Shown here: positions 52,583-64,000 of the stretch, one piece after another
Layout of the letters: each line of letters begins with the position of its first letter
Numbering within the stretch: the first letter of the stretch is position 1
Source of the DNA: Mycobacterium sp. Aquia_213
GTDB taxonomy: Bacteria > Actinomycetota > Actinomycetes > Mycobacteriales > Mycobacteriaceae
Reading direction: 5' to 3'
Length of the DNA stretch: 64,000 bases
NCBI RefSeq assembly: GCF_026625985.1
Contig: NZ_CP113116.1
Span: 4,464,001 to 4,528,000 of the forward strand
Notes under the pieces: model-generated
Databases searched by the model: none
Seen by the model: only the letters and a program-made list of their open reading frames with translations
What the model was told of the DNA's origin: nothing
Translations under genes and position numbers: made by a program

Positions 52583-53367
52583 GCACCGTACTTGCCACCA
52601 ACCTGGCGACCGACCTCATCGTTCGCACCTCCACCGGCGAGGCGGTGGCGTTCTGGGTGCTGGGCGCTCTCGCCGTGATCGGCGCGATCGGAGTGGTCAC
52701 GGCCGTCAATGCCGTGTACTCGGCGATGTTCCTGGCGATGACGATGATCATCCTGGCGATCTTCTACATGATCCAGGACGCACTGTTCCTGGGTGTGGTT
52801 CAAGTGGTGGTCTACACCGGCGCCGTGATGATGCTGTTCTTGTTCGTGCTGATGCTGATCGGCGTGGACTCCGCGGAATCGCTGAAGGAAACGCTGCGCG
52901 GACAGCGCGTCGCCGCGGTGATCACCGGGGTCGGGTTCGGCATTCTGCTGGTCGCCGCGATCGGCAAGGTGACGACCGGGGGCTTCGTCGGACTGACCAC
53001 CGCGAACGCCAACGGCAACGTCGAAGGCCTGGCGGCACTGATCTTTTCGCGTTACCTGTGGGCGTTCGAGCTGACCAGCGCGCTGCTGATCACCGCCGCG
53101 GTCGGGGCGATGGTGCTGGCGCACCGCGAGCGTTTCGAACGTCGCAAGACGCAGCGCGAACTTTCGGAGGAGCGGTTCCGGGCTGGCGGCCGCCCCACCC
53201 CGATGCCCAACCCCGGCGTCTACGCACGCCACAACGCGGTCGACGTGGCCGCGCTGTTGCCCGACGGCTCGTACTCGGACGACTCGGTGTCGACCATGCT
53301 GCGAACCCGGGGCGCGGACGGCAAAGAAACCCCCCGCCGACAAGCCATCAAAGGTGGTGCATCGTGA
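52579..53367 (+). CDS. nuoJ: NADH-quinone oxidoreductase subunit J
   Basis: The 262-residue membrane subunit has five helices; [23 protein letters not shown] is the conserved third helix with its pi-bulge region. The hydrophilic C-terminal tail of about 80 residues is longer than in enterobacteria. GTG start; overlaps nuoI and nuoK by four bases each. Confidence 0.95.
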   Translation: MSTVLATNLATDLIVRTSTGEAVAFWVLGALAVIGAIGVVTAVNAVYSAMFLAMTMIILAIFYMIQDALFLGVVQVVVYTGAVMMLFLFVLMLIGVDSAESLKETLRGQRVAAVITGVGFGILLVAAIGKVTTGGFVGLTTANANGNVEGLAALIFSRYLWAFELTSALLITAAVGAMVLAHRERFERRKTQRELSEERFRAGGRPTPMPNPGVYARHNAVDVAALLPDGSYSDDSVSTMLRTRGADGKETPRRQAIKGGAS

Positions 53368-53663
53368 ATCCGGCTAACTACCTTTACCTTTCGGCGCTGC
53401 TGTTCACCATCGGGGCCTCCGGTGTGCTGCTGCGCCGCAACGCCATCGTGATGTTCATGTGCGTGGAGTTGATGCTCAACGCCGTCAACCTGGCGTTCGT
53501 CACCTTCGCGCGCATGCACGGCCACCTGGACGGGCAGATGATCGCGTTCTTCACGATGGTGGTGGCCGCGTGCGAGGTCGTCATCGGCCTGGCCATCATC
53601 ATGACGATTTTCCGTGCCCGCAAATCGGCGTCCGTCGACGACGCGAACCTACTCAAAGGCTAA
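53364..53663 (+). CDS. nuoK: NADH-quinone oxidoreductase subunit K
   Basis: The 99-residue, three-helix MrpC-like subunit has the conserved helix glutamate in [15 protein letters not shown] and another in [10 protein letters not shown], both part of the proton path. GTG start with a four-base overlap with nuoJ, and ten bases before nuoL. Confidence 0.96.
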   Translation: MNPANYLYLSALLFTIGASGVLLRRNAIVMFMCVELMLNAVNLAFVTFARMHGHLDGQMIAFFTMVVAACEVVIGLAIIMTIFRARKSASVDDANLLKG

Positions 53664-53673
53664 GAACGCCAAA

Positions 53674-55560
53674 ATGACACACATGACGTGGCTGTTGGTG
53701 GCACTGCCGCTGGCGGGCGCCGTGATCCTGCTGTTCGGCGGCCGACGCACCGATGCGTGGGGCCACTGGCTGGGTGTGCTCGCCGCACTGGGGGCGTTCG
53801 GCGTCGGCGCCAGTCTGCTGTCGGACTTGCTGAGCCGAGACGGCGAGCACCGCGTCATCCACCAAACGGTGTTCACCTGGATCCCGGTCGATCAATTCCA
53901 AGTCGACTTCGGGCTGCAGATCGATCAGTTGTCAATCTGTTTCGTGCTGCTGATCTCCGGCGTGGGATCGCTGATCCACATCTACTCGGTCGCCTACATG
54001 GCCGAAGACCCGGACCGCCGAAGGTTTTTCGGATACCTCAACCTGTTCCTGGCCTCGATGCTGCTGCTGGTCGTCGCCGACAACTACCTGGTGCTCTACG
54101 TCGGCTGGGAAGGCGTCGGCCTGGCGTCCTACCTGCTGATCGGTTTCTGGTACCACAAGCCGTCGGCTGCCACGGCGGCGAAGAAGGCGTTCGTGATGAA
54201 CCGGGTCGGCGACGCCGGCCTGGCCCTGGGCATGTTCTTGATGTTCAGCACGTTCGGAACGCTTTCGTATGCCGGGGTTTTCGCCGGCGCCCCGGCCGCG
54301 AGCAGCGGCGTGCTGACCGCGATGGGGTTGCTGTTGCTGCTGGGCGCCTGCGCCAAGTCCGCACAGGTCCCGCTGCAGGCCTGGTTGGGTGACGCGATGG
54401 AGGGCCCGACTCCGGTGTCCGCGCTGATCCACGCCGCCACCATGGTGACCGCCGGTGTGTACCTGATCGTGCGGTCCAACCCGCTCTACAACCTCGCTCC
54501 CGGAGCGCAACTCGGCGTCGTCCTCGTCGGCGCCGTCACCCTGCTGTTCGGGGCGTTCATCGGCTGCGCGAAGGACGACATCAAGCGCGCGCTCGCGGCG
54601 TCGACGATGAGCCAGATCGGCTACATGGTGCTGGCCGCGGGACTCGGCCCCGCCGGTTACGCATTCGCGATCATGCACCTGCTCACCCACGGCTTCTTCA
54701 AGGCCGGTTTGTTCCTCGGGTCGGGCTCGATCATTCACGCGATGCACGAAGAACAGGACATGCGCCGTTACGGTGGGCTGCGCGCCGCCCTGCCCGTCAC
54801 GTTCGTCACCTTCGGGCTGGGATACCTGGCAATCATCGGTGTGCCGCCGTTCGCGGGCTTCTATTCCAAGGACGCCATCATCGAGGCGGCGCTGGGAGTG
54901 GGCGGCGTGCGTGGCTACACGCTGGGCGGGGCCGCGCTGCTGGGCGCGGGCATCACCGCGTTCTACATGACCCGGGTGATGCTGATGACCTTCTTCGGTG
55001 AAAAGCGTTGGGCGCCCGGCAGTCACCCGCACGAGGCACCTGCCCTGATGTCCGGACCGATGATCCTGCTCGCTTTTGGCTCGGTGTTCTCCGGTGGCCT
55101 GTTCGCCGTCGGTGGCGCCCTGCCGCACTGGCTGGAACCGGTCGTCGGTGCGCACGAGGAAAGCACGCACACCCTGCCGGCCTGGGTCAGCACCACGCTG
55201 GCGCTGGCGGTGGTCGCGGTCGGAATCCTGGTGGCGTATCAGAAGTACGGCAGGGCAGAAATCCCCAGAGTGGCTCCCGTTCAGGTGTCGGCACTCACCA
55301 CGGCCGCACGCAGAGACCTGTACGGCGATGCCTTCAACGAGGAGGTATTCATGCGCCCTGGCGCGCAGTTGACCGACGCGCTGGTCGAAGTCGACAACGA
55401 GGCTGTGGACGGTTCGGTCAACGCGCTGGCCGCGCTGGTGGGCCGGACCTCGAATCGCTTGCGGGGGCTGCAAACCGGCTTCGCCCGTTCCTACGCATTA
55501 GAGATGTTGGCGGGCGCCACCCTGCTGGTCGCGGCGATCCTGGCGGCGCAACTGTGGTGA
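53674..55560 (+). CDS. nuoL: NADH-quinone oxidoreductase subunit L
   Basis: The 628-residue antiporter-like subunit is the distal proton pump with the long lateral helix. [16 protein letters not shown] carries the key glutamate, and [26 protein letters not shown] and [14 protein letters not shown] carry the lysine and histidine track. I use ATG 53674; ATG 53683 is also in frame. Overlaps nuoM by four bases. Confidence 0.96.
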   Translation: MTHMTWLLVALPLAGAVILLFGGRRTDAWGHWLGVLAALGAFGVGASLLSDLLSRDGEHRVIHQTVFTWIPVDQFQVDFGLQIDQLSICFVLLISGVGSLIHIYSVAYMAEDPDRRRFFGYLNLFLASMLLLVVADNYLVLYVGWEGVGLASYLLIGFWYHKPSAATAAKKAFVMNRVGDAGLALGMFLMFSTFGTLSYAGVFAGAPAASSGVLTAMGLLLLLGACAKSAQVPLQAWLGDAMEGPTPVSALIHAATMVTAGVYLIVRSNPLYNLAPGAQLGVVLVGAVTLLFGAFIGCAKDDIKRALAASTMSQIGYMVLAAGLGPAGYAFAIMHLLTHGFFKAGLFLGSGSIIHAMHEEQDMRRYGGLRAALPVTFVTFGLGYLAIIGVPPFAGFYSKDAIIEAALGVGGVRGYTLGGAALLGAGITAFYMTRVMLMTFFGEKRWAPGSHPHEAPALMSGPMILLAFGSVFSGGLFAVGGALPHWLEPVVGAHEESTHTLPAWVSTTLALAVVAVGILVAYQKYGRAEIPRVAPVQVSALTTAARRDLYGDAFNEEVFMRPGAQLTDALVEVDNEAVDGSVNALAALVGRTSNRLRGLQTGFARSYALEMLAGATLLVAAILAAQLW

Positions 55561-57131
55561 GCGCAAACTTTCCGTGGCTCTCGGTGCTGTGGCTGGTGCC
55601 GCTGGCCGGTTCCATTCTGATCATCTTGTTGCCTCCCGGCCTGCGGCAGGTCGCCAAGTGGACCGGCGTGGTCGTCAGCCTCCTGACGCTGGCGGTGGCG
55701 CTCGTTGTCACGCTCGGATTCAAAACCGGCGGCGCCCCTTACCAATTCCTGGAAAAGCATCCGTGGATTCCAGCGTTCGGCGCCGGCTACAGCCTCGGTG
55801 TCGATGGCATCGCGGTGGTGCTGATACTGCTGACCGCGATTCTGATTCCGCTGCTACTGGTGGCGGGCTGGAACGACGGCGGCGAGGGCACCCGAGGCGT
55901 GCACGCTTACGTCGCCTTGACCCTGGCCATCGAGTCGATGGTGCTGATCTCGGTGATCGCACTGGATGTGCTGCTGTTCTACGTGTTCTTCGAGGCGATG
56001 CTGATCCCGATGTACTTCCTGATCGGCGGCTTCGGCAAGGGAGCCGGGCGGTCGCGGGCCGCGGTGAAGTTCTTGCTGTACAACCTGTTCGGCGGCCTGA
56101 TCATGCTGGCCGCGGTGATCGGGCTGTATGTGGTGACCGCGCAGCACGGCTCGGGCACGTTCGACTTCCGCGAAATCGTGACCGGCATCTCCTCGGGCCG
56201 CTTCGCCGGCGTGGACCCCGCGGTGTTCAAGGCGCTGTTCCTGGGCTTCATGTTCGCGTTCGCCGTCAAGGCCCCGCTGTGGCCGTTCCACCGTTGGTTG
56301 CCCGACGCCGCGGTCGAGGCCACTCCGGCGACCGCGGTCTTGATCACAGCGGTGATGGACAAGGTCGGCACGTTCGGGATGCTGCGCTACTGCCTGCAGT
56401 TGTTCCCTGATGCGTCAACGTATTTCCGTCCGCTGATCGTGACATTGGCCATCATCGGGGTGATCTACGGCGCGATCGTCGCGATCGGGCAAAAAGACAT
56501 GATGCGCCTGATCGCCTACACCTCGATCTCGCACTTCGGGTTCATCATCGCCGGAATTTTCGTGATGACCACCCAGGGGCAGAGCGGTTCGACGCTGTAC
56601 ATGCTCAACCACGGCCTGTCGACGGCGGCGGTGTTCCTGATCGCCGGATTCCTGGTAACCCGGCGTGGCAGCAGGTTGATCGCGGACTACGGCGGTGTGC
56701 AGAAGGTGGCGCCGATTCTGGCCGGCACCTTCCTGGTCTCGGCGATGGCCACTCTGTCGCTGCCCGGCCTCGCGCCGTTCATCAGCGAATTCCTGGTCCT
56801 ATTGGGCACTTTCAACCGGTACTGGCTGGCCGGCACGTTTGGGGTGACCGCGCTGGTTCTGGCGGCGATCTACATGCTCTGGCTTTACCAGCGGGTGATG
56901 ACCGGGCCGGTGGCCGAAGGCAACGAGCGCATCACTGATCTGCGGCTGCGCGAGCTGATCGTCGTCGCACCGCTGATGGCGCTGCTGTTCGTTTTCGGCG
57001 TCTATCCCAAGCCGGTGCTCGACATCATCAATCCCGCTGTGGACCACACGATGATCACCATCGGCCACCATGATCCCGTGCCGAGCGTGCCAGTGGGCGT
57101 ACCCCGGACAGCCGAAGGACCGCACCGATGA
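55557..57131 (+). CDS. nuoM: NADH-quinone oxidoreductase subunit M
   Basis: The 524-residue antiporter-like proton-pumping subunit has the conserved glutamate in [14 protein letters not shown] and the lysine in [20 protein letters not shown], followed by [22 protein letters not shown] start inside the nuoL stop, and its own stop overlaps nuoN by four bases. Confidence 0.97.
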   Translation: MSANFPWLSVLWLVPLAGSILIILLPPGLRQVAKWTGVVVSLLTLAVALVVTLGFKTGGAPYQFLEKHPWIPAFGAGYSLGVDGIAVVLILLTAILIPLLLVAGWNDGGEGTRGVHAYVALTLAIESMVLISVIALDVLLFYVFFEAMLIPMYFLIGGFGKGAGRSRAAVKFLLYNLFGGLIMLAAVIGLYVVTAQHGSGTFDFREIVTGISSGRFAGVDPAVFKALFLGFMFAFAVKAPLWPFHRWLPDAAVEATPATAVLITAVMDKVGTFGMLRYCLQLFPDASTYFRPLIVTLAIIGVIYGAIVAIGQKDMMRLIAYTSISHFGFIIAGIFVMTTQGQSGSTLYMLNHGLSTAAVFLIAGFLVTRRGSRLIADYGGVQKVAPILAGTFLVSAMATLSLPGLAPFISEFLVLLGTFNRYWLAGTFGVTALVLAAIYMLWLYQRVMTGPVAEGNERITDLRLRELIVVAPLMALLFVFGVYPKPVLDIINPAVDHTMITIGHHDPVPSVPVGVPRTAEGPHR

Positions 57132-58723
57132 CCCTTCCCACCCCCAGCATCGAGTACTTCCTGCTGAGCCCGATGCTCATCGTCTTCGGTATCGCGGTGG
57201 TCGGTGTACTGGCTGAAGCGTTCCTGCCCAGGAACATTCGCTACGTCTCCCAAGTAACACTGGCCCTCGGTGGTTTGATCGCGGCGTTCGTCGCCGACAT
57301 CGAGGTCAGTCGCTCCCTTCCGGCGTCCGGTCGCAGCGCGGTGTTGGGTGCGGTAGCCATCGACCGGCCGGCGCTGTATCTGCAAGGCACCGTGGTGTTG
57401 GTGGCGGTGCTGGCCGTCATCTTCATCGCCGAGCGCAGCAACCTCGCCGCAACCGCCAACAAAGTCAAGGTCGCGGCGGGCGTGTCCGGGCAAGCTTCCG
57501 GATTGGATGCCTTTACCCCGCAGGCTTCCGCGGTCCCCGGCAGCGACGCCGAACGTGAGGCCGAACGCGCCGGCGCCGCCCAGACCGAACTCTTCCCGCT
57601 CCTGATGCTGTCCGTCGGCGGCATGATGGTGTTCCCGGCGGCCAATGACCTCTTGACGATGTTCGTCGCCCTGGAAGTGCTGTCGCTGCCGCTGTACCTG
57701 ATGTGTGGGCTGGCGCGTCACCGCCGGCTGCTGTCGCAGGAAGCGGCGATGAAGTACTTCCTGCTGGGCGCCTTCTCGTCGGCGTTCTTCCTCTACGGTG
57801 TGGCGCTGATCTACGGCGCGACCGGCACGCTTTTGCTGCCCGGCATCCGGGATGCGCTTGCGGCCCATGGTGATAGCTCGATGGCGTTGGTCGGCGTCGC
57901 GCTGTTGTCGGTCGGCCTGTTGTTCAAAGTGGGTGCGGTGCCGTTCCACTCGTGGATTCCCGACGTGTACCAGGGCGCACCCACGCCGATCACCGGCTTC
58001 ATGGCGGCGGCCACCAAGGTCGCGGCATTCGGTGCGCTGCTGCGAGTCGTCTACGTCGCATTGCCGCCGCTGCACGAAGAGTGGCGTCCGGTGCTGTGGG
58101 CGATTTCGATCCTGACCATGGCCGTCGGCACCGTCACCGCGGTCAACCAGACCGACGTCAAACGCATGCTGGCCTATTCGTCGGTCGCCCACGTCGGTTT
58201 CATCCTCACCGGTGTGATCGCCGACAACCACGCCGGTCTGGCGGCCACCCTGTTCTACCTGGTCGCCTACAGTTTCAGCACGGTCGGCGCGTTCGCCATC
58301 GTCGGTCTGATTCGCAACTCCGACGGCGTCGAGGACGCCAAGCTGTCGCACTGGGCCGGACTTGGCCAGCGTTCCCCCATTGTGGGCGTGATGCTTTCGA
58401 TGTTTCTGCTGGCTTTCGCCGGCATCCCCTTGACCAGTGGATTCATCAGCAAGCTCACGGTGTTCAAGGCCGCCGCCCAGGGCGGTGCCGTGCCGTTGGT
58501 CATCATCGGTGTGATCGCCAGCGGGGTCGCCGCGTACTTCTACGTCCGGGTGATCGTGCTGATGTTCTTCACCGAGCCGACCGACGACACCCCTCAGGTC
58601 GTGGCACCCGGCATCCTGAGCAAGATCGCGATCGCGATCTGTGCCGCGATCACCGTGATTCTGGGGATCTTCCCGCAACCGCTGCTCGACCTCGCGGATC
58701 ACGCCGCACAGTTGCTGCAGTAA
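57128..58723 (+). CDS. nuoN: NADH-quinone oxidoreductase subunit N
   Basis: The 531-residue antiporter-like proton-pumping subunit is the last gene of the operon. The conserved glutamate is in ALEVLSLPLYLMCG and the lysine in FKVGAVPFHSWIPDVYQGAPTPITGFMAAATK, with NQTDVKRMLAYSSVAHVGF. An inserted hydrophilic stretch (about residues 110-155) is seen. Its last 74 bases are overlapped by the convergent GMC oxidoreductase frame. Confidence 0.97.
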   Translation: MTLPTPSIEYFLLSPMLIVFGIAVVGVLAEAFLPRNIRYVSQVTLALGGLIAAFVADIEVSRSLPASGRSAVLGAVAIDRPALYLQGTVVLVAVLAVIFIAERSNLAATANKVKVAAGVSGQASGLDAFTPQASAVPGSDAEREAERAGAAQTELFPLLMLSVGGMMVFPAANDLLTMFVALEVLSLPLYLMCGLARHRRLLSQEAAMKYFLLGAFSSAFFLYGVALIYGATGTLLLPGIRDALAAHGDSSMALVGVALLSVGLLFKVGAVPFHSWIPDVYQGAPTPITGFMAAATKVAAFGALLRVVYVALPPLHEEWRPVLWAISILTMAVGTVTAVNQTDVKRMLAYSSVAHVGFILTGVIADNHAGLAATLFYLVAYSFSTVGAFAIVGLIRNSDGVEDAKLSHWAGLGQRSPIVGVMLSMFLLAFAGIPLTSGFISKLTVFKAAAQGGAVPLVIIGVIASGVAAYFYVRVIVLMFFTEPTDDTPQVVAPGILSKIAIAICAAITVILGIFPQPLLDLADHAAQLLQ

Positions 58724-60260
58724 CTCGCTGACTCGCGGGCACTCCCGCAATCAGATCGGATGCCTTCTCCCCGATCATGATGGCGGGCGCGTTGGTGTTG
58801 CCGGCAGTGATGGACGGCATGACCGACGCGTCGGCGACCCGCAGGCCGTCGACCCCGCGCACCCTGAGATCTGGTGCCACGACGGCGTCGTCGTCGACGC
58901 CCATCCGGCAGGTCCCGACTTGATGGTGGTAGCTGCCGACGGCACGGCGCACATAGGCGCGGAGATGGTCGCGGGTGCGTGCCGCCGGTCCGGGCGCGAC
59001 CTCGGCATACCGCCAGTCGCGGAAGGCGGAACTGGCCCCGATCTCACGGCAGATCTCCACCGCGTCGACCAGCGCCTCGATGTCGTAGGGTTCGGCCAGA
59101 ACATTGGGATCGCATTGGGGCGGGGTTGCCGGATCGGCCGATGCCAGCCGGAGCGTGCCCCGCGACCGGGGGCGAATGATGCCGGGCGCGATCGTGTATC
59201 CGTTGTGCGGCACGGGGTAACTCTCGGCCGGGTACACCAGGTGCATGAACAGCGGCTGCAGGTCGGGGCCGGGACCCCGCCAATAGGCGCTGGACGTGAA
59301 CAGTTGACACTCGAGCAGGTTATGGCGCGGCGGCTCCATCGGCCGAGATGCCTCGTAGACATTGCTCACCAGAAGGTGGTCGTGCAGGTTCTCGCCCACC
59401 CCGGGAAGATCGACGGTAGCCTTCACGCCCATTTCGGCGAGATGCTCGGCAGGGCCAATACCACTGAGCATCAATAGCTTTGGCGACCCCACCGTACCCG
59501 CGCTCAGCACCACTTCGCACTCGGCCGATGCCTGCAGAATCTGCCCGCGCACGGAGTACTGCACTCCGACCGCGCGCCCGCCGCGGATGATGACATGGTG
59601 CACCAGTGCCCCGGTGGTGACCGCCAATCGCGGATTCCCCCGCATCGGGGCCATGAAACTGCGCCATGCGCTGACCCGGCGCCCGTTGCGGGTCGTCACT
59701 TGGCTGTAGCCGACACCGACTTGGTGCGGACCATTGAAATCGTCGATGACCTGGTGCCCCAGGGCATTCGCGCCTTCGATGAACGCAACCGACGTCGGGT
59801 TCGGTCGAGTGATCCGCTCGACCGACAGCGGTCCGCCCGCACCGTGCCACGGGCTCGCGCCGTCCACGTGATCCTCCGAGCGCAGAAACAGCCCGAATAC
59901 ACTCTCGAAATCCCAACCCGTACAGCCGAGTTGGGCCCAACCATCGTAGTCACTGCCGTGTCCACGTATGTAGATCTGGCCGTTGATCGAGCTGCTGCCG
60001 CCCAATACCTTTCCCCGGGGCCAATACAGGCGTCGATCGTTGGCATGCCGTTGCGGGGTGGTCATGAAAGCCCAGTCCGCGCCGCTGTGCAGCAACGCGG
60101 GCCATCGGGAGCTGATGCGGATATCGGGGTTGGTGTCGGCGGGACCGGCCTCCAGCACATGCACCGAGTAACCGCGGTCCAGCAATCGGCGCGCGACAAC
60201 ACTGCCCGACGCACCCGCGCCCACCACGATGAAATCGGTCGTGTGTGTTCGGTGACTCAC
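58650..60260 (-). CDS. GMC-family FAD oxidoreductase
   Basis: The 536-residue glucose-methanol-choline family enzyme oxidises alcohols with FAD. Dinucleotide motif GAGASGSVVARRL is at the N terminus, then GGSSSINGQIYIRGHGSDYD, the second GMC signature (SAGTVGSPKLLMLSGIGP) and HHQVGTCRMG near the active-site histidine, with NTNAPAIMIGEKASDLI at the end. GTG start. Substrate unknown (choline dehydrogenase-like by general fold). Its C-terminal 24 residues are encoded opposite the end of nuoN and a shorter stop-proximal form would also be functional. In M. tuberculosis I recall PPE53 and other genes at this site instead. Confidence 0.9.
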   Translation of the reverse strand: MSHRTHTTDFIVVGAGASGSVVARRLLDRGYSVHVLEAGPADTNPDIRISSRWPALLHSGADWAFMTTPQRHANDRRLYWPRGKVLGGSSSINGQIYIRGHGSDYDGWAQLGCTGWDFESVFGLFLRSEDHVDGASPWHGAGGPLSVERITRPNPTSVAFIEGANALGHQVIDDFNGPHQVGVGYSQVTTRNGRRVSAWRSFMAPMRGNPRLAVTTGALVHHVIIRGGRAVGVQYSVRGQILQASAECEVVLSAGTVGSPKLLMLSGIGPAEHLAEMGVKATVDLPGVGENLHDHLLVSNVYEASRPMEPPRHNLLECQLFTSSAYWRGPGPDLQPLFMHLVYPAESYPVPHNGYTIAPGIIRPRSRGTLRLASADPATPPQCDPNVLAEPYDIEALVDAVEICREIGASSAFRDWRYAEVAPGPAARTRDHLRAYVRRAVGSYHHQVGTCRMGVDDDAVVAPDLRVRGVDGLRVADASVMPSITAGNTNAPAIMIGEKASDLIAGVPASQRVTAATVRRDPRGRAAVAGRSPESR

Positions 60261-60442
60261 TGTGGCTTCCCTCTGTAGTACGGCGCCGTCTCGTCGACAC
60301 CGCGTGCCACCACATACTGCTCATCCCGCGGACCGGGCGGCCAGGACCAAAAACCTTGCAGGTACGTGGAACGACCTACAAAAACGCCCGAAGCCAGCGG
60401 ATACTCACGATGACTCGCGGCGTTGTCACGCCTGACGCGTGA

Positions 60443-60892
60443 TCAGCCCAAGAACGGGCGGGTGGCCAGTACGTAGATCGCCAGCACCGCCAACGGGGCC
60501 GCCAACGGCACCCACGGCAAGTGCAGCGGGAACGACATCGCCACCACGCCGACGAAGGTAAATCCCACGGCGCCAACAAGTGTCGGCCAACTCGCCATGA
60601 CAACGGCGTCCGGCATTGCGGCCGCATGGCGGGAGATCAGGTAGGTGGCCGCACACAGCCCCGAAAGTCCCACGAACACATGGGAGGGATCGGAGACCAC
60701 GATCGCCGTCACGCAAAGCAACACGGCAACCGTTGCGGCGGGCCGGAACACCATCCCGACCCCCACCGCGGCCAGCGCCGCCACTGCCGTGCCCACCGCA
60801 GGTCCGTGGGAACCGACCGCGGCCAGGCCGACCATCAGCAGGCCGAATGCCGTCGCCAGAGCATGGACCCCGAATCGCGCGCCGGACGACAT
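60443..60892 (-). CDS. Integral membrane protein (Rv3162c-like)
   Basis: The 149-residue protein consists almost entirely of hydrophobic helices (about five) without charged catalytic residues. It starts at ATG 60892, two bases after the stop of the DUF58 gene, and is the last gene of the MoxR cluster. The longer frame to 61315 is a shadow of DUF58 and is rejected. Function unknown; probably a membrane component of the MoxR3 system. Confidence 0.78.
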   Translation of the reverse strand: MSSGARFGVHALATAFGLLMVGLAAVGSHGPAVGTAVAALAAVGVGMVFRPAATVAVLLCVTAIVVSDPSHVFVGLSGLCAATYLISRHAAAMPDAVVMASWPTLVGAVGFTFVGVVAMSFPLHLPWVPLAAPLAVLAIYVLATRPFLG

Positions 60893-60894
60893 GA

Positions 60895-62156
60895 CTACCG
60901 CCGCAGCCGTCCGCGCACCCGGTGGCGGCGATCCGGCATCACGCCCATCGACTGTTCCAGGGTGTGATCTGCCCGCCAGGAGACGATGTCGACGCCGAGG
61001 GTCGCCATATCGCGATACATGGCCGAGCGCTGTAACGCCCAAAGCCGATCCACCAGCGGGTCCTGTTCGTCTTGGAACGGCGAGACATCCAGGGTGTCGA
61101 CGGCGATCACGACATGACCGCGTTTGCGCAAATCGATCAGCGCCAGTGCGAATTCCGTGTCGAGCAGTGTCGAGAACGCGATGACGATCGCTCCGGCGGG
61201 AACCGCCGCGCGCGGGGCCAGTGTGCCGGTGGTGTTTTCGAATCGGTCGCCCGCACCGAGCACGGTATCGAGGACCCGATAGAACTGGCGCTGTCCGATG
61301 TCGGCGCCGAGCCACCGCGGCCGATTTCCGCCGAGCGTGACGATCCCCGCGCGATCGCCGTAGCGCAGCGCGGTCTGCACCACCTGAGCTGCGCCGCGCG
61401 CCACTCGTTCGGTCGCATCACTGGCCGGGCCCGCCGGCTGCCGATACCCGTCGATCAGCACCACCACGTCGGCGGCGCGGTCGGTCAATCGCTCCGTCAC
61501 GTGCAACTGGCCACGACGCGCGCTGACCGGCCAATTCACCGCCCGCAGTTGGTCACCCGGAACGTAGGGACGAATATCGGCATACTCGACACCCGGGCCG
61601 ATATGCCCGGTCAGGTGGGCGCCGAGGCGGTCGAGCAACTCGGTTCGCGGGATGGGCGTCGACTGCGGCGGCGTCAGCGGAAACACGATGACATCGGCGG
61701 CATCGACGGTCGCCGTTCCCGTCAGCAGCCCACCACGCGCGACCGCATCTACGCGGGCGCGGATCGAGTATCGGCCCCAGCGCTGTGCCACTGCCGCAAC
61801 CACTTTCGCGTGCCGGGAAGCCGAATCGAGCACTTCGAGCTGCATGCCCTCGACGGCGGGAACCGTGAGCTTGACCGCCCAGGTAATGGGCGCCCCGGCT
61901 TCCTGCGCTGCCGACAGCGTCACCCGCGCCTGCTCTCCTTCGAAGCATCGCTGCGACTCCGGCTCACCGTGCACATAGATCTTCGGCACGGGATGTTGCC
62001 AGCTGATCGAACACAGCACCCCGAGCAGAGGCGCCGCGAACGCGATGAGCTGCCAATGCGCACCGATCACGGCGGCAACCAGCGCGACACCCGCGCAGGT
62101 CGCAATCGCCCGCGTCAATGGCGATGCGCGCCAGCGGAACTCGGCTTCGCGACCGT

Positions 62157-62160
<4 letters not shown>
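60895..62160 (-). CDS. DUF58 domain protein of the MoxR cluster (Rv3163c-like)
   Basis: This 421-residue protein has two N-terminal membrane helices (about 10-55), a beta-rich segment, and a C-terminal DUF58/vWA-like domain. EYADIRPYVPGDQLRAVNWPVSARRGQLHVTE is the DUF58 hallmark, followed by DVVVLIDGYR, a degenerate MIDAS-like strand. DUF58 proteins are the usual partners of MoxR ATPases and may sit as metal-dependent adaptors. GTG 62160 overlaps the moxR3 stop by four bases. Confidence 0.87.
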
Positions 62161-63157
<997 letters not shown>

Positions 63158-63161
<4 letters not shown>

Positions 63162-63640
63162 ACCTGCTCCAACCTCCGGAGGATCTCTTCGAACGTGGCC
63201 CGGCCGGGACCAGGCTGGTGGTCAGCAGTGCGGCTGATGTTGTTGGGATTGACCCATTCCCACAGTTCGGCGCCGAACAGCATGCTGCCGGTCGACTGAA
63301 ATGCCTTCGGGTCCTTGGCCAGTCGTTGGCCGGTCGCGATTTCGTACCGGCGGGCGAGCATCGGACGCAGATGCCGATCCCAGTCCGCTCGGGTGGACTC
63401 GGACCAGCGAATCGTCGTCTCGGTGGTGGCGAGCCAGCGGCGCAACGAATCTCCGAGATCGTCGGGGTCCGGCTCGGCCGCGGGCTCCATCCCGTGTCCC
63501 AGCAGCCTACGCACATCGAGCAGCACCAGAGCCAGGGCGACGCCCGACGCAGCCAATATGAAGGGGCGATCGTGCACGATCAGCACCAGAAGCTCCGACC
63601 CCACGATTAAGCAAACACCCAGAGCTATAAGCCTTTTCAT
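63158..63640 (-). CDS. Membrane-anchored hypothetical protein (Rv3165c-like)
   Basis: The 160-residue protein has two short hydrophobic helices at the N terminus (about 4-22 and 28-46) and a soluble C-terminal domain (DDLGDSLRRWLATTETTIRW, AKDPKAFQSTGSMLFGAELWEWVNP). Small proteins like this are standard in actinobacterial MoxR clusters. It overlaps moxR3 and the upstream gene by four bases, so the whole set is one transcript. Function not known. Confidence 0.8.
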
Positions 63641-64000
63641 ACGGGACTCCGAAGTTCCGCGAGAACCAGGCGAAGCACCTCGACCGCTACGTCCCGATGC
63701 CCCTCATTCATCACATGGGGACTGAACCGCGCTTCCTCGAACAGATTCACCAGCTGAACGGCGTTATCGATATGCAGCGCATGGAGTTCGACGGCGCGGG
63801 CCAACACCTCGGTCGGCGTGTCGAAGTCCTGCGGAGCAGCTCCGGGAACATTCGCGAGCTCACGTTCCATCGCGGCATAGCACGCGATGATCGCCTCTCG
63901 CGGGTCTCGGTCCAGGTCCGCCATCGCGGCCAATCCCTGTTCGGCGGCTCGCACCAGGGACTCCGAACTCCGCGGCGGCGGCACATATTCGGCGTCATCG
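63637..64000 (-). CDS. DUF4129-type protein of the MoxR cluster, C-terminal part (5' end outside window)
   Basis: The frame is open to the right edge. About 120 C-terminal residues are visible (AEYVPPPRSSESLVRAAEQGL, ACYAAMERELANVPGA, TPTEVLARAVELHALH, LFEEARFSPHVMNEGHRDVAVEVLRLV). This is the DUF4129 pattern found at the C terminus of transglutaminase-like or membrane proteins of MoxR clusters. It corresponds to Rv3166c by order. Stop overlaps the next gene by four bases. Confidence 0.8.
   Translation of the reverse strand, partial: DDAEYVPPPRSSESLVRAAEQGLAAMADLDRDPREAIIACYAAMERELANVPGAAPQDFDTPTEVLARAVELHALHIDNAVQLVNLFEEARFSPHVMNEGHRDVAVEVLRLVLAELRSPV

Noticed and set aside
57002..58750. 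Open minus-strand frame of 582 codons opposite nuoN
   Set aside because: Low-complexity, histidine- and aspartate-rich translation typical of the antisense of a membrane protein gene; nuoN is unambiguous.

Overview
The window is high-GC DNA whose gene order and protein sequences match a Mycobacterium, probably a slow grower. From memory of M. tuberculosis gene order, 11.4-24.6 kb corresponds to the Rv3099c-smpB-ftsX-ftsE-prfB-fprA block and then hisN. The stretch 24.7-58.7 kb follows fadE24-fadE23-fadB4, the Rv3143-like receiver and nuoA-nuoN, and 60.4-64 kb follows Rv3162c, Rv3163c, moxR3, Rv3165c and Rv3166c. No database search was run; identities come from reading motifs.

Region by region. 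1-5.7 kb: the end of an acyl-CoA dehydrogenase, an MgtA-type P-type ATPase, a crotonase and a two-domain universal stress protein. 5.8-11.4 kb: a compact genomic island lying against the 3' end of ssrA (tmRNA). It is bounded by a 31-bp direct repeat of the tmRNA 3' end and holds three short-chain dehydrogenases, a TetR regulator, an NTF2/SnoaL-like protein and a cytochrome P450. Five copies of one 16-bp palindromic operator sit in its three control regions. No integrase is present. 11.4-20.6 kb: ssrA, a mycothiol-dependent-isomerase-family protein, a TPR protein paired with a TPR/AAA+ ATPase, a DMT exporter, then smpB, ftsX, ftsE, a proline-rich membrane protein, an MscS channel and prfB. 20.8-24.6 kb: fprA, small membrane proteins, a PPOX-fold protein, a group III truncated globin and hisN.

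24.7-33.8 kb: fadE24-fadE23 and fadB4, separated by about 5.4 kb of accessory genes. These are a GNAT acetyltransferase, an aldo/keto reductase, an orphan EspB-like ESX substrate, a NarL-type response regulator facing its histidine kinase, and two gene remnants (the start of an aldo/keto reductase and an internally deleted YhdH-type reductase). 34-42.5 kb: a tightly overlapping catabolic operon. It encodes a homogentisate-dioxygenase-like cupin, an alpha/beta hydrolase, a CaiB-type CoA-transferase, an HMG-CoA-lyase-like enzyme, TetR, acyl-CoA dehydrogenase, APH-type kinase, DUF6285, an NTF2-like protein and YceI. The dehydrogenase-kinase-small protein trio resembles the LvaC/LvaA/LvaB module and animal ACAD10/11.

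43.2-58.7 kb: the complete 14-gene nuo operon for NDH-1, with a GC-rich hairpin repeat between nuoF and nuoG. 58.6-64 kb: a GMC oxidoreductase converging on nuoN, then the MoxR3-DUF58 gene cluster, which runs off the right edge.

The most unusual items are the self-contained ssrA island with its own operator set, the orphan EspB-like gene with its two-component neighbours, and the catabolic operon containing a split ACAD11-like module.
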